64,000 bases of DNA, taken from assembly GCA_946403085.1 (NCBI GenBank), contig CAMIYM010000011.1:19704-83703 (forward strand), in the 5' to 3' direction. This document shows positions 8,785-16,707 of the stretch, in pieces (the first letter of the stretch is position 1; the number at the start of each line of letters is the position of its first letter). Source of the DNA: an uncultured Clostridia bacterium (GTDB lineage: Bacteria; Bacillota; Clostridia; Saccharofermentanales; Saccharofermentanaceae). Under the pieces are notes generated by a model, which saw nothing but the letters and a program-made list of their open reading frames with translations, did not search any database and was not told where the DNA came from. A program made the position numbers and the translations under genes.

Positions 8785-9739
8785 TTGTGATTTGATCTCA
8801 GATCTTCTGCCGTTATATAAAGACGATATTTGCAGCGAAGCTACAAAGAAGATAGTTGAAGAGCATCTTGCCGAGTGCAAGGACTGCAAGAAGATGTTCG
8901 CTGATATGAGTGACGTTACCATAGATGAGAATATTGCTAAGGAAAAAGACGAAGTAATCAATTCTCAGGCCAAGTTTTTCAAGAGAAAGAGCGCGTTTGC
9001 AGGAAGCATTATCGCATTGATCTTTGCGATCCCGATCCTCGTATGCCTCATAGTTAACCTTGCAACAGGAAAAGGACTTACTTGGTTCTTCATCGTTCTC
9101 ACGGGAATCTTGGTTGCAGCATCTTTGATCATTGTTCCGCTTATGGTTCCGGAGAATAAGATGCTTACGACGATGGCATCTTTTACAGGAAGCGTTCTGC
9201 TTCTCCTCGGTGTTATCTGCATCTACACAAGAGGCAACTGGTTCTTAGTGGCAGCTTCGTCAACACTCTTCGGACTGACAATGCTCTTCGCACCGTTTAT
9301 CGCGTGCAGAAGACCTGTAAATGCATATCTTAAGAACTCCAAGGGACTTGCGATCATGGTGGCTTACACAGTCACTTTCGCACTCATGATGACCTGCATC
9401 GGTATTTACACAGGCCCCGCAGCGTTTTTTCCGCTCGCCACAGCGATCGCAGGACCTCTTGTCGGAATGGCCTGGGCTATTTTCGCGATATGCAGATATC
9501 TCAAGATGAATGCAGCAGTTAAGACGGGCGCCTGCTTTACAGCGGTAGGAATCCTGTCAGGTGTGCTTTCTCATGCGACAGCAATGTCTGTAGCAAACAC
9601 TAGTATCACAGGAGTTACATTTTATTCTGATCCCTGGTTGGTGCTTATGCTCTCCATCGGATCTGTAGGTTTGATCATTGCCGGAATCGGCGCATTAGTT
9701 GGAATGTTTAAGGGAGGAAAAAAGAATGAAAACAAGTAA
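8768..9739 (+). CDS. Zinc-finger (ZAS/zf-HC2) polytopic anti-sigma factor
   Basis: Probable membrane-bound inhibitor of the ECF sigma factor encoded just upstream. The N-terminal cytoplasmic domain (about 1-60) carries the anti-sigma zinc motif HLAECKDC, with His33, Cys37 and Cys40. From residue 75 to the end there are about eight hydrophobic segments; most ZAS anti-sigma factors have one. At 323 aa it resembles the multi-pass anti-sigma factors of Clostridia. Signal-dependent release through the membrane part is inferred, not shown. Start: ATG at 8768; a second in-frame ATG at 8774 is possible. It overlaps the sigma gene by 17 nt and the next gene by 14 nt, so the three form one operon. Confidence 0.85.
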   Translation: MNMKYNCDLISDLLPLYKDDICSEATKKIVEEHLAECKDCKKMFADMSDVTIDENIAKEKDEVINSQAKFFKRKSAFAGSIIALIFAIPILVCLIVNLATGKGLTWFFIVLTGILVAASLIIVPLMVPENKMLTTMASFTGSVLLLLGVICIYTRGNWFLVAASSTLFGLTMLFAPFIACRRPVNAYLKNSKGLAIMVAYTVTFALMMTCIGIYTGPAAFFPLATAIAGPLVGMAWAIFAICRYLKMNAAVKTGACFTAVGILSGVLSHATAMSVANTSITGVTFYSDPWLVLMLSIGSVGLIIAGIGALVGMFKGGKKNENK

Positions 9740-10733
9740 GCTCGCAGCAGCCGCTATGGCTCTTATCGTACCGTCCACAATGTTGATGTCAGGATGCTCT
9801 ATTGGAAATTTCTTCACATTTTTCAATTACACATACGAGAATGCTGACATGTATACAGCAGGTGACCGTGAGATCACAGATAAGGTCAGAACGATCAATA
9901 TCGACTATGTTTCCGGTAATGTAAAGCTCAAGGGAACGGATGACGATAAGATCACCATCAATGAGACTTCGAACAGGGATATCGGAGACGAGTATAAAGT
10001 TCATACATGGGTTGACGGTGACACGCTTTTCGTAAGATACTGCAAATCAATAAATAAGATCTCTTTCCACAATATTGAGAAAGAACTTGAGATCACTATT
10101 CCCGAATCACAGGAATTAAGTGACATGACCGTTCATGTATCATCCGGTAACATCGATTTCTCAGGATTTACTACAGAAACATTTAACGCCCAGTCTTCTT
10201 CAGGCAATCTCAAGATCAGCTGCAATGCTTCCGATATTAAGATCAAGGCTTCTTCCGGTAATGTTGGACTTGAACAAGAAGGCGACAGCAGCTCGATCGA
10301 CATCAAATCATCCTCGGGCAACATTACTGTTGTCCAGAAGGGCAATATCGATAATGTAAAGCTCAATGCATCTTCAGGAAAGATCTATGCAGCCCTCGAT
10401 AAAGCTTCGAAACTTGATGTTCATGTAAGTTCTGGCGGCATCAATGTTGAAGCAAATGAGATCACAGATCTTAAGTCTGATGCATCTTCCGGCGGCAACA
10501 GCTTCAAGCTCGGCGCAGCTCCGAAGACATCTGACATTCACTCGAGCTCAGGCGGGGTAAAGGTATACATTCCTGAAGATTCTGACATCACTGTAAAGCC
10601 TCACATCTCAAGCGGCGATTTTAATTACGATCTTCCCATGTCCAAGAACGGCAAGGAATATGTAAACGGCAACGGCACTTATGAGATGGTAATTAATGTA
10701 TCTTCCGGTGATGTAGATATCCTTAAGTACTGA
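9726..10733 (+). CDS. DUF4097 beta-helix lipoprotein
   Basis: Predicted surface lipoprotein: residues 1-24 form a lipoprotein signal with lipobox LMSGC. The rest is a DUF4097-type repeat domain, seen as a recurrent SSGN/SSGG/SSGD motif every 17-22 residues (at least nine copies, for example VSSGNIDFSG, QSSSGNLKIS, ASSGNVGLEQ, VSSGDVDILKY), each followed by alternating hydrophobic residues as in a right-handed beta helix. DUF4097 proteins often sit in operons with ECF or PspC-type envelope-stress regulators; their molecular role is unknown. The start at 9726 is preferred because GGGAGG (9712-9717) lies 8 nt upstream; the longer reading frame from 9699 would spoil the signal peptide. The operon ends at the terminator at 10757. 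Confidence 0.87.
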   Translation: MKTSKLAAAAMALIVPSTMLMSGCSIGNFFTFFNYTYENADMYTAGDREITDKVRTINIDYVSGNVKLKGTDDDKITINETSNRDIGDEYKVHTWVDGDTLFVRYCKSINKISFHNIEKELEITIPESQELSDMTVHVSSGNIDFSGFTTETFNAQSSSGNLKISCNASDIKIKASSGNVGLEQEGDSSSIDIKSSSGNITVVQKGNIDNVKLNASSGKIYAALDKASKLDVHVSSGGINVEANEITDLKSDASSGGNSFKLGAAPKTSDIHSSSGGVKVYIPEDSDITVKPHISSGDFNYDLPMSKNGKEYVNGNGTYEMVINVSSGDVDILKY

Positions 10734-10756
10734 TAAATAGCGTTCACATATGTTCA

Positions 10757-10786
10757 GGGCAGTCTCAGATAAGAGGCTGCCCTTTT
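10757..10786 (+). terminator. Intrinsic terminator of the ECF operon
   Basis: GGGCAG-T-CTC, loop AGATAA, GAG-G-CTGCCC, then TTTT. It has the same apical architecture as the terminators at 6069 and 63789. Confidence 0.88.
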
Positions 10787-10818
10787 AATATGTGTGTGCG
10801 AGGGGAGTGATCAAAACA

Positions 10819-10907
10819 GTACGCATTTTGAGGTTAAATGCGTACGTTTTTGAGTCTTGTACTGTGTAATGAGTAAAATCGTACTCATTTTGATGGTAAA
10901 TGCGTAC
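10819..10907. repeat. Two tandem copies of a palindromic repeat
   Basis: Copy 1 is GTACGCATTT, 7-nt spacer, AAATGCGTAC (10819-10845, perfect 10-bp inverted repeat). Copy 2 is GTACTCATTT, 7-nt spacer, AAATGCGTAC (10881-10907, one mismatch). The copies start 62 bp apart and both are followed by G(T/G)TTTT. Between them AATGAGTA (10868-10875) can pair with TACTCATT of copy 2, giving an alternative fold. A further GCGTAC lies at 10914-10919. The element lies between the terminator of the ECF operon and the 3' end of a minus-strand gene. It looks like a REP-like interspersed palindrome or a double terminator. Confidence 0.7.
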
Positions 10908-10987
10908 GGTTTTGCGTACTGCGGTTTGCTTAAAGGGATTTTGTTAAGCAATGTTATTCAAGTGCGCGAAAATCAGTCACCGCTTGT

Positions 10988-11830
10988 TCAGTTGCTCTCG
11001 ATATACTGTGACACGCATATGTGCCTTCCGTCGATGTCCTCGAAAACAAACTGCCTGTTAGTAGTCATGCCCTGTGCAGCCTTTGCTTCAGGGAGGTCTT
11101 CGACGATCTTAATGCCGTTGCCTGCGACTTCATTATGGAGCAGGAAAGGCTCAGAGCAGTAGATATACATGTCGTACTTAATTCCGAAGTTCCTTGCGGG
11201 CTTAGTGATGTCGCCTGAACCCTTAACGAGAACTATGGCGATGTTGTCTCTTACGAGCTTGATGTGGGGCATAGCCTCGTCGTCTAAGTGAGTGGACTTG
11301 AATCCGAGTTTGTCTTCGTAGAAGATTGCTGTCTTATATATGTCTTCACAAGCGAAAACTGCAGCCTGGCTGTTCATGAGAAGAAGTCTTCCGCTGTCCT
11401 CAGCTTCACCTTCTTTGGCCTCAGTCGGAGCTGATGTGCCCATGTTGAACTGGTATCCCATGAGAGGCGTGCCGAAGTGCTTTTCGTGTTCATCAAGGGA
11501 ATTAAGGATCTCACTTCTCTTGTGGATCTCATCGTTGCTCATCGTCTTGGGGATCTCGGCTAAGTATTCGACCTTTTCCAGGTATTCGAGGAGGTTCATG
11601 AGCCTTACGTGGAGAGGGATTATATCTGATGTGGCGGGGATCTCACAGGCACGTCCGTGGATGAACATCATGCCCTGTTCGACTGCCTCTGCGGGAAGTC
11701 CGGCGTAAAGATGCATCAGAAGGTTCATCTCTTCTTCGGTCTTGTCGTGAACACCGCCTTTTTTGATAGAGTCTCCGATCATGTCGAAAACAAGATTCAT
11801 GTCGTGCAGAGGATATTCTTTGTTCAGCAT
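10988..11830 (-). CDS. VOC (glyoxalase/bleomycin-resistance fold) protein with an unrecognised N-terminal domain
   Basis: 280 aa in two parts. Residues of about 1-140 are helical and acidic, with HDMNLVFDMIGDSIKKGG and EEEMNLLMHLYAGLPAEAV; I do not recognise this part. Residues 155-278 look like a vicinal-oxygen-chelate domain: FACEDIYKTAIFYEDKLGF, then HIKLVRDNIAIVLVKGSG, then a second half ending in FVFEDIDGRHICVSQY. One VOC module of this size normally dimerises to form its metal or ligand pocket. The canonical metal ligands cannot be assigned with confidence, so enzyme or binding protein both remain possible. The ribosome-binding site is AGGAGAC before the ATG at 11830. It is monocistronic and convergent with the ECF operon. 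Confidence 0.75.
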   Translation of the reverse strand: MLNKEYPLHDMNLVFDMIGDSIKKGGVHDKTEEEMNLLMHLYAGLPAEAVEQGMMFIHGRACEIPATSDIIPLHVRLMNLLEYLEKVEYLAEIPKTMSNDEIHKRSEILNSLDEHEKHFGTPLMGYQFNMGTSAPTEAKEGEAEDSGRLLLMNSQAAVFACEDIYKTAIFYEDKLGFKSTHLDDEAMPHIKLVRDNIAIVLVKGSGDITKPARNFGIKYDMYIYCSEPFLLHNEVAGNGIKIVEDLPEAKAAQGMTTNRQFVFEDIDGRHICVSQYIESN

Positions 11831-11929
11831 ATAAGTCTCCTGAGATCTTCAAGATTAGTCTATTTTATCAGTTTGAAAGCTTATGGCAATAAATATAAAA
11901 TAAGCAGAGCAATTATAGGGGAGGCTTAT

Positions 11930-12415
11930 ATGGCCCAGTTTAAGAAAACAAATGCAATGAGGATCCTTGATAAAGCGGGGATCAATTATACATATCAGGA
12001 ATATGAGTACGACGAGAATGACTTGGACGGCCATCACGTCGCTGAGTATCTGGGTGTTCCTTATGAGGAAGTCTTTAAGACATTGACTGCAGTGTCTGAC
12101 AAAGGCGAATACCTGGTATTTTGCATCTGTGTTGATGATGAAGTCGATCTCAAGAAAGCCGCAAAGCTTGCCGGCTGCAAGAGTGTCAACATGATCCATG
12201 TTAAGGACCTTCTGAATGTAACGGGATATATAAGAGGCGGCTGTTCTCCTATCGGAATGAAGAAGCAGTACCGCACTTTTATCGACGAGATGATAGAACT
12301 TGTTGACGATGTGTGTGTCAGTGCCGGACAAAGGGGAGTGCAGTTAAGACTTAAGTCCGCAGACCTCATTTCTTTTACAAATGCCGTAGTCGGTGATTTT
12401 GCTATGCGCTCTTAA
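11930..12415 (+). CDS. ybaK: YbaK/EbsC-type aminoacyl-tRNA deacylase
   Basis: Trans-editing enzyme of the YbaK family, which hydrolyses Cys mischarged on tRNA-Pro (and related mischarged tRNAs) in the cytoplasm. It is 161 aa, standard for the family. Visible motifs are KTNAMRILDKAGINY at the start, VFKTLTAVSDKGEYLVFCICVDDEVDLKK, with the conserved substrate-contact Lys in VFKTL, and the active-site loop GGCSPIGMKK. The end has QLRLKSADLISFT. ATG at 11930 follows GGGGAGG (11918-11924) at 5 nt; the longer open frame starting at 11657 is antisense to the VOC gene and is not coding. It is divergent from the VOC gene. Confidence 0.92.
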   Translation: MAQFKKTNAMRILDKAGINYTYQEYEYDENDLDGHHVAEYLGVPYEEVFKTLTAVSDKGEYLVFCICVDDEVDLKKAAKLAGCKSVNMIHVKDLLNVTGYIRGGCSPIGMKKQYRTFIDEMIELVDDVCVSAGQRGVQLRLKSADLISFTNAVVGDFAMRS

Positions 12416-12461
12416 AATGTTAGAATTACTTCGAAAATAATGACCTAAGGAAGTGTTATCA

Positions 12462-13910
12462 GTGTTAGAACCTAAGACATTTACGCTTAATGACATAAAG
12501 AAGGGCTCACGCATCTACTTTATCGGAATCGGCGGCATCTCCATGAACGGACTTGCAAGACTTGCCAAGCATGCGGGTTTTGTCGTCGGAGGTTCTGATA
12601 ACCATCCGTCCGAAAGGACAGCGATCCTTGAAGAACAGGGGATCAAAGTCTACTATCCCCAGGTTGAAGCGAATATCGATGATTTTAAGCCTGATTATCT
12701 GGTAAAGACTGCTGCCATACTTCCTCATAATGAAGAGGTAAAGAGAGCGACGGAACTGGATCTCCAGATTTTCGACAGGGCAGAATTCCTGGGTGCTTTT
12801 ACTAGAACATATAAGAATGTCATCAATGTTTCCGGTACACACGGAAAGACGACTACGACTTCAATGATATCGATGATGATGATAGATCAGGGCCTTGATC
12901 CGACGGTTCATCTTGGTGCTGACCTTGATGTCTTTAATGGTACGGTAAGAGCAGGTTCACATGACCTTCTTGTTTCCGAGGCATGCGAGTTCAACAGATC
13001 TTTCCTGAACTTCTCATCCACTACAGCAGTCATCACAAATATCGATCACGACCATGTTGACTGTTATCCGACTATTGAGGATGTAATTGACGTTTTCGCA
13101 AAGTTTATAAGACTTGTGGATGATGACGGTTATGTTGTAGTTTCAGGTCATGACATCAATATCGCAAGATCCCTTGCAGAAGCCAAGGAATACTTTGATA
13201 AGACCGGAAGGACTTTCCCTCAGGTCGTTACCTGCGCTGCGGATAGCGAGATCTGTGAGACTACCGGCATGAAGGCTGACTTCATTGCTGAGAACATCAA
13301 GTTCAATAACGGCCTTCCGGAGTTTGATATCGTTGTTAATGGCGGGGAGAGAGTAAGGGTCAGCCTGAAGATCCCCGGAAGCCACAATATAGCCAATGCG
13401 CTTAATGCCGCTGCTGCTGCATATCTTAACGGCGCGTCTCTTGAATCGATAAGGAAAGCGCTTGATGAATTCGGAGGCGCTGACGGCAGATATACTGTTA
13501 AGGGCAAGTACAAGGGATGTGACGTTGTTGTCGATTACGCACATCATCCGACAGCGGCAAGAGCCACAATAGAAGCTGCATCCAATATGCCTCATAATGA
13601 CATTCTTGTCGTCTTCCAGCCTTTGACATTCAACAGGACAAAGCTTCTTTTCGAGGATTATGTAACAAGTCTTCTTCCGTGCAAGAAGGTGCTTTTCTCC
13701 GAGATATTCTCAGACAGGGAAAGCGATACTCTCGGAATGTCCAGCAAGATGATCTCTGATGAGATCAATAAGCGCGGCGGTGATGCCGAATTCTATGAGA
13801 ACAGGGAAGACCTTAAGAAGAGGATCGACGAGCTCATCAAGCCCGGTGACATCATTCTGATACTTGGACCTGAAGATATAAGGACATTAGGTGACGAGCT
13901 CTGCCCGTAA
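12462..13910 (+). CDS. murC: UDP-N-acetylmuramate-L-alanine ligase (MurC)
   Basis: ATP-dependent Mur ligase that adds L-alanine to UDP-MurNAc, the first amino acid step in peptidoglycan stem synthesis. N-terminal Rossmann domain: YFIGIGGISMNGLARLA and GSDNHPSERT. Central ATPase: GTHGKTTTTSM, SEACEFNRSF, TNIDHDHVDCY. C-terminal ligase domain: DYAHHPTAARATI. About 482 aa, slightly longer than usual. The start is taken as GTG at 12462, 8 nt after AAGGAAG (12447-12453); the GTG at 12453 would overlap that site. The ligase loop reads SEACEFNRSF where E. coli has VEADESDASF, as in other Clostridia, so a MurC-like or Mpl-like paralogue is a minor alternative. Confidence 0.88.
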   Translation: MLEPKTFTLNDIKKGSRIYFIGIGGISMNGLARLAKHAGFVVGGSDNHPSERTAILEEQGIKVYYPQVEANIDDFKPDYLVKTAAILPHNEEVKRATELDLQIFDRAEFLGAFTRTYKNVINVSGTHGKTTTTSMISMMMIDQGLDPTVHLGADLDVFNGTVRAGSHDLLVSEACEFNRSFLNFSSTTAVITNIDHDHVDCYPTIEDVIDVFAKFIRLVDDDGYVVVSGHDINIARSLAEAKEYFDKTGRTFPQVVTCAADSEICETTGMKADFIAENIKFNNGLPEFDIVVNGGERVRVSLKIPGSHNIANALNAAAAAYLNGASLESIRKALDEFGGADGRYTVKGKYKGCDVVVDYAHHPTAARATIEAASNMPHNDILVVFQPLTFNRTKLLFEDYVTSLLPCKKVLFSEIFSDRESDTLGMSSKMISDEINKRGGDAEFYENREDLKKRIDELIKPGDIILILGPEDIRTLGDELCP

Positions 13911-13916
13911 GCTAAG

Positions 13917-15473
13917 ATGAAGAAAAGTTCGTTAAGACAGACTGAGCAGCCTAAGACAGCTCCTGAATACGGTTTCCGGAAACTCCGCCCTCTGAAGATC
14001 CCGAAGAAGGCATGGTATGCCGCTTTTTTCTCGGCTTTCATGGCCATAGTTCTCTTTTCCATGTATTTCTTTACGTTCCTTGGAAAAGATGAACTGAATA
14101 AGACTCTTCTCATATATTCCGACGGCTCGAAGATCTATGAGGTATCGCTCCGTAACAGCCTTGCTGCTGCAGGTTTTAAGTATGCAATAGTAGAGCCGGA
14201 AGACCACAGTGAAGATGTTGATTTCAAGTACGAGCTTCCTCATGAGTATAAGAAGGAAGATGTAGTCGTCTGTGCTGTAGGAAGCGAAGCTTTCAAGGTC
14301 ATGGATGATCTCCTGGCCACCGGCAGTGAGAGTATTGAAGGTTACATCCTTATCAATCCGGATTACCCCGGAAATGTTTCTCTTGAGGGATATACAAGCG
14401 ATAACCCGATAGTCCCCTGTGCAGTCTTCGGACCTGACAATGGCGCGAAAACATCTACTGAACTGAGCGGTTCGCAGATGATCTTCGAGAAGATCTCAGG
14501 TGTCGATACCATGTACGGCCACCCCACCAGAAGAGGCAGGATCTTCTCTTCAAAGGTATTCGTATCTCCGAATCAGATGAGATATCTTTCTTTGTCTTCC
14601 ACTGATTTCGGTACAGAGATCCTGATGGCATCCCCGTCATTCCAGAACGAACTGGCACAGTTCCTCGGAACCACATTCGGGAAGGGATACTCTCCTGCAC
14701 GTGTCACAGTATGGACTGTAGTGCTTGTAATAGCGATATTCATGTCAGTTGCATCGTTGGCATTATTCCTTTTCCTGATCCCTGTAGCTGTCCCTGAGAA
14801 AGCGAAAAGGGAACTCAAGGGCCGCAACAGCCTTGGCGCTATCGTGTTCCTTGGCCTTTCCGGCTGGCTTGCTCTTTGCGGAATAGTAATCGATCTAATT
14901 CCCCAGACGAGAGCTTATACAAAATATATTGCCATGTATTCACCGGTGCTTCTCATCGCTCTCATGGCATTGGCACAGCTAAAGCTCCTCATATCCAATA
15001 AGTTTAAGTACACCAGAAAGGATGACGGCATGCCGATCTTCCTGGCATCTGTGCTTACGGCAGCCATAGAGATAATGATCGTCCTGGGTACTGCGCTTAA
15101 TTTCTCAAGGGCAGAACTGGAATTCCAGAACAATTCCAACTGGATAAAAGCACTGATAATCTTTGTGGTAATGAGCCTTTCAGCGGTAGCTTTGATACTG
15201 TCTGACAAGAAGTCCAGAGCTTCAGGTCAGGGGAGGTCCGCTTATTTCGCAAGTCCGATATACTTTATAGAGGTATTGTTTCCTTCAGCAGCGCTTCTTG
15301 TTTTCGCAGTACTCAGAGGGAACGGAGTGCTTATGGACAGTGCCGTTACCGGACTCGGATTAAGCATTTTGCCTGTGGTCTGTGCGATCCCGATCAAGCG
15401 TGTATCGGATTACTACGAGGTGTCGGGACTGGTTTTCGGAGTCATTGCATCATTGATCGTATTCATTGTCTGA
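13917..15473 (+). CDS. Unrecognised polytopic membrane protein with a large external domain
   Basis: 518 aa; I do not recognise the family. Residues 1-32 are basic and cytoplasmic, 33-55 a membrane segment, and 60-255 a soluble alpha/beta-like domain (TLLIYSDGSKIYEVSLRNSL, VVVCAVGSEAFKVMDDLL, EGYILINPDYPGNV) that should face outside. From 265 to the end there are about seven more membrane segments. The pattern of strand-then-glycine turns and ILINPDYPGN is hydrolase-like, but I see no catalytic triad that I would defend. It starts 6 nt after murC with no clear ribosome-binding site, so translation is probably coupled to murC, suggesting an envelope role. It is followed by the rplU promoter. 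Confidence 0.7.
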   Translation: MKKSSLRQTEQPKTAPEYGFRKLRPLKIPKKAWYAAFFSAFMAIVLFSMYFFTFLGKDELNKTLLIYSDGSKIYEVSLRNSLAAAGFKYAIVEPEDHSEDVDFKYELPHEYKKEDVVVCAVGSEAFKVMDDLLATGSESIEGYILINPDYPGNVSLEGYTSDNPIVPCAVFGPDNGAKTSTELSGSQMIFEKISGVDTMYGHPTRRGRIFSSKVFVSPNQMRYLSLSSTDFGTEILMASPSFQNELAQFLGTTFGKGYSPARVTVWTVVLVIAIFMSVASLALFLFLIPVAVPEKAKRELKGRNSLGAIVFLGLSGWLALCGIVIDLIPQTRAYTKYIAMYSPVLLIALMALAQLKLLISNKFKYTRKDDGMPIFLASVLTAAIEIMIVLGTALNFSRAELEFQNNSNWIKALIIFVVMSLSAVALILSDKKSRASGQGRSAYFASPIYFIEVLFPSAALLVFAVLRGNGVLMDSAVTGLGLSILPVVCAIPIKRVSDYYEVSGLVFGVIASLIVFIV

Positions 15474-15517
15474 TCTCTGACTGTCCGAAAAAAAGGCCGT
15501 ATTGCATATATTTATTA

Positions 15518-15547
15518 TTGACTTTGACTTACCCTTGGTGATATTAT
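15518..15547 (+). promoter_or_regulatory. Promoter of the rplU-prp-rpmA operon
   Basis: TTGACT at 15518-15523, 18-bp spacer, TATTAT at 15542-15547. A second TTGACT at 15524 would leave too short a spacer. The predicted transcript starts near 15554, giving a leader of about 90 nt. Confidence 0.65.
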
Positions 15548-15646
15548 ACGCGGGTGACCGCATGCGACGGGCTATTTTAAATGCGCTTTTTTATAGCGCT
15601 GCCTTGGTTTTAAGCAGCGAGACTGGAAGAACAGGAGGAAAAAATA
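15548..15646 (+). promoter_or_regulatory. Candidate L21 leader (ribosomal protein autoregulatory RNA)
   Basis: The rplU leader contains a hairpin CGCTGC (15597-15602) with GCAGCG (15614-15619) over an 11-nt T-rich loop, ending 20 nt before the AGGAGG ribosome-binding site. An L21 leader RNA upstream of rplU-prp-rpmA is established in Firmicutes. Placement and size fit, but I could not score it against the known consensus. Confidence 0.45.
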
Positions 15647-15949
15647 ATGTACGCAGTAATTAAGACAGGCGGCAAGCAGTACAAGGTTTCTGTTGATGAC
15701 GAGATCTTCGTTGAGAAGCTTGAAGGTGAGGCTGGCAGCCAGGTTACTTTCGATGAAGTACTTGCTGTATCCGATGACAACGGTATCGTAGCTGGTGATG
15801 TAAAGGCTACTGTTACAGGTGAGATCGTTAAGCAGGGAAGAAACAAGAAGGTTATCATCTCTAAGTACAAGGCTAAGAAGGGCTATCGTAGAAAGAATGG
15901 CCACAGACAGCCTTACACACGTGTACTTATCAAGGCTATCAACGCGTAA
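15647..15949 (+). CDS. rplU: 50S ribosomal protein L21
   Basis: Large-subunit protein binding 23S rRNA near L20 and L15. It is 100 aa, usual for the family, with [15 protein letters not shown] at the start and the basic RNA-binding tail [25 protein letters not shown] lies 8 nt before the ATG. It is the first gene of the conserved rplU-prp-rpmA cluster, with obgE next. Confidence 0.98.
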   Translation: MYAVIKTGGKQYKVSVDDEIFVEKLEGEAGSQVTFDEVLAVSDDNGIVAGDVKATVTGEIVKQGRNKKVIISKYKAKKGYRRKNGHRQPYTRVLIKAINA

Positions 15950-15967
15950 GTCAGGGCGTAAAGCTTC

Positions 15968-16339
15968 ATGATTTCCGTTATCGTTAACAGAGAGGGTTCA
16001 CGTATCTGTGCTATTTATGCCAATGGGCATGCAGGGTACGATGATCCGGGCAGAGATATCATCTGCAGTGCAGTATCAACACTTCTTTTTACTGCAGCAA
16101 GTGCCCTGGAAGATATTTGCGGTTACGACAGCGAATCTTTCTTCCGTATCAGCAATGAAGGGCAGGAAGATGTTAACTTAAGGATAACGGTTCCCGATTT
16201 GGGATCTGATGAGACGAAGGACAGAGCTCAGATAATAATGAGAACTTGTGAATTAGGTCTTATCGGAATAGCCAGAGATTATAACGACAGTAAGAAGAAG
16301 TACGTAGAGATAATTCATTCAAGAACACCGGAGGTGTAA
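15968..16339 (+). CDS. prp: Ribosomal-processing cysteine protease Prp (YsxB)
   Basis: Cysteine protease that removes the N-terminal extension of ribosomal protein L27 in Firmicutes and relatives. It is 123 aa. The catalytic dyad is His21 in [13 protein letters not shown] and Cys33 in IICSAVS, spaced as in characterised Prp (His22/Cys34 in Staphylococcus aureus). It sits between rplU and rpmA, 2 nt before rpmA, and the L27 gene here carries exactly the substrate leader expected. The pairing makes the assignment firm. Confidence 0.95.
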   Translation: MISVIVNREGSRICAIYANGHAGYDDPGRDIICSAVSTLLFTAASALEDICGYDSESFFRISNEGQEDVNLRITVPDLGSDETKDRAQIIMRTCELGLIGIARDYNDSKKKYVEIIHSRTPEV

Positions 16340-16341
16340 TT

Positions 16342-16623
16342 ATGATTAAGTTTAATTTACAGCTCTTCGCACATAAGAAGGGAATGGGTTCCACCAAGAA
16401 CGGCCGTGAGTCCCAGTCCAAGAGATTAGGAGCGAAGAAAGGTGACGGACAGTCAGTTCTGGCCGGCAATATCCTTGTTAGACAGCGCGGTACAAAGATC
16501 CATCCCGGAACAAACGTTGGAATCGGATCTGATGATACACTTTTCGCTTTGATTGACGGTAAGGTCAAGTATGAGCGTATGGGCAAGGATAAGAAGCAGG
16601 TTAGCGTTTACCCTGTAGCCTAA
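16342..16623 (+). CDS. rpmA: 50S ribosomal protein L27 with Prp-cleaved leader peptide
   Basis: Large-subunit protein whose N-terminus reaches the peptidyl-transferase centre. The protein begins [20 protein letters not shown]; residues 1-9 (ending in QLF) match the Prp recognition motif, with cleavage expected between Phe9 and Ala10 to expose AHKKG. The rest is canonical L27 ([28 protein letters not shown]). It is 93 aa before processing. AACACCGGAGGTG gives the ribosome-binding site inside the end of prp. The leader makes the upstream prp gene essential in species studied so far. Confidence 0.98.
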   Translation: MIKFNLQLFAHKKGMGSTKNGRESQSKRLGAKKGDGQSVLAGNILVRQRGTKIHPGTNVGIGSDDTLFALIDGKVKYERMGKDKKQVSVYPVA

Positions 16624-16651
16624 TTTTAGGTATTTCAGAAGAAACCAAGAG

Positions 16652-16693
16652 GAGCAGTCTGTCGCAATATTGCGATCGGACTGCTCTTGTTTA
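16652..16693 (+). terminator. Hairpin between rpmA and obgE
   Basis: GAGCAGTC (16652-16659) pairs with GACTGCTC (16679-16686). The loop itself contains TCGCAA/TTGCGA (16662-16667 and 16670-16675), so the whole forms one long stem with a small internal loop. TTGTTT follows. The obgE ribosome-binding site begins 11 nt later, so this may be a partial terminator or attenuator that lowers obgE expression relative to the ribosomal genes. Confidence 0.6.
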
Positions 16694-16707
16694 TGCAGGA
16701 GAATCAG

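Noticed and set aside
11657..11929. Upstream extension of the YbaK-type frame to 11657
   Set aside because: It runs antisense through the VOC gene; the ribosome-binding site GGGGAGG directly before 11930 decides the start.
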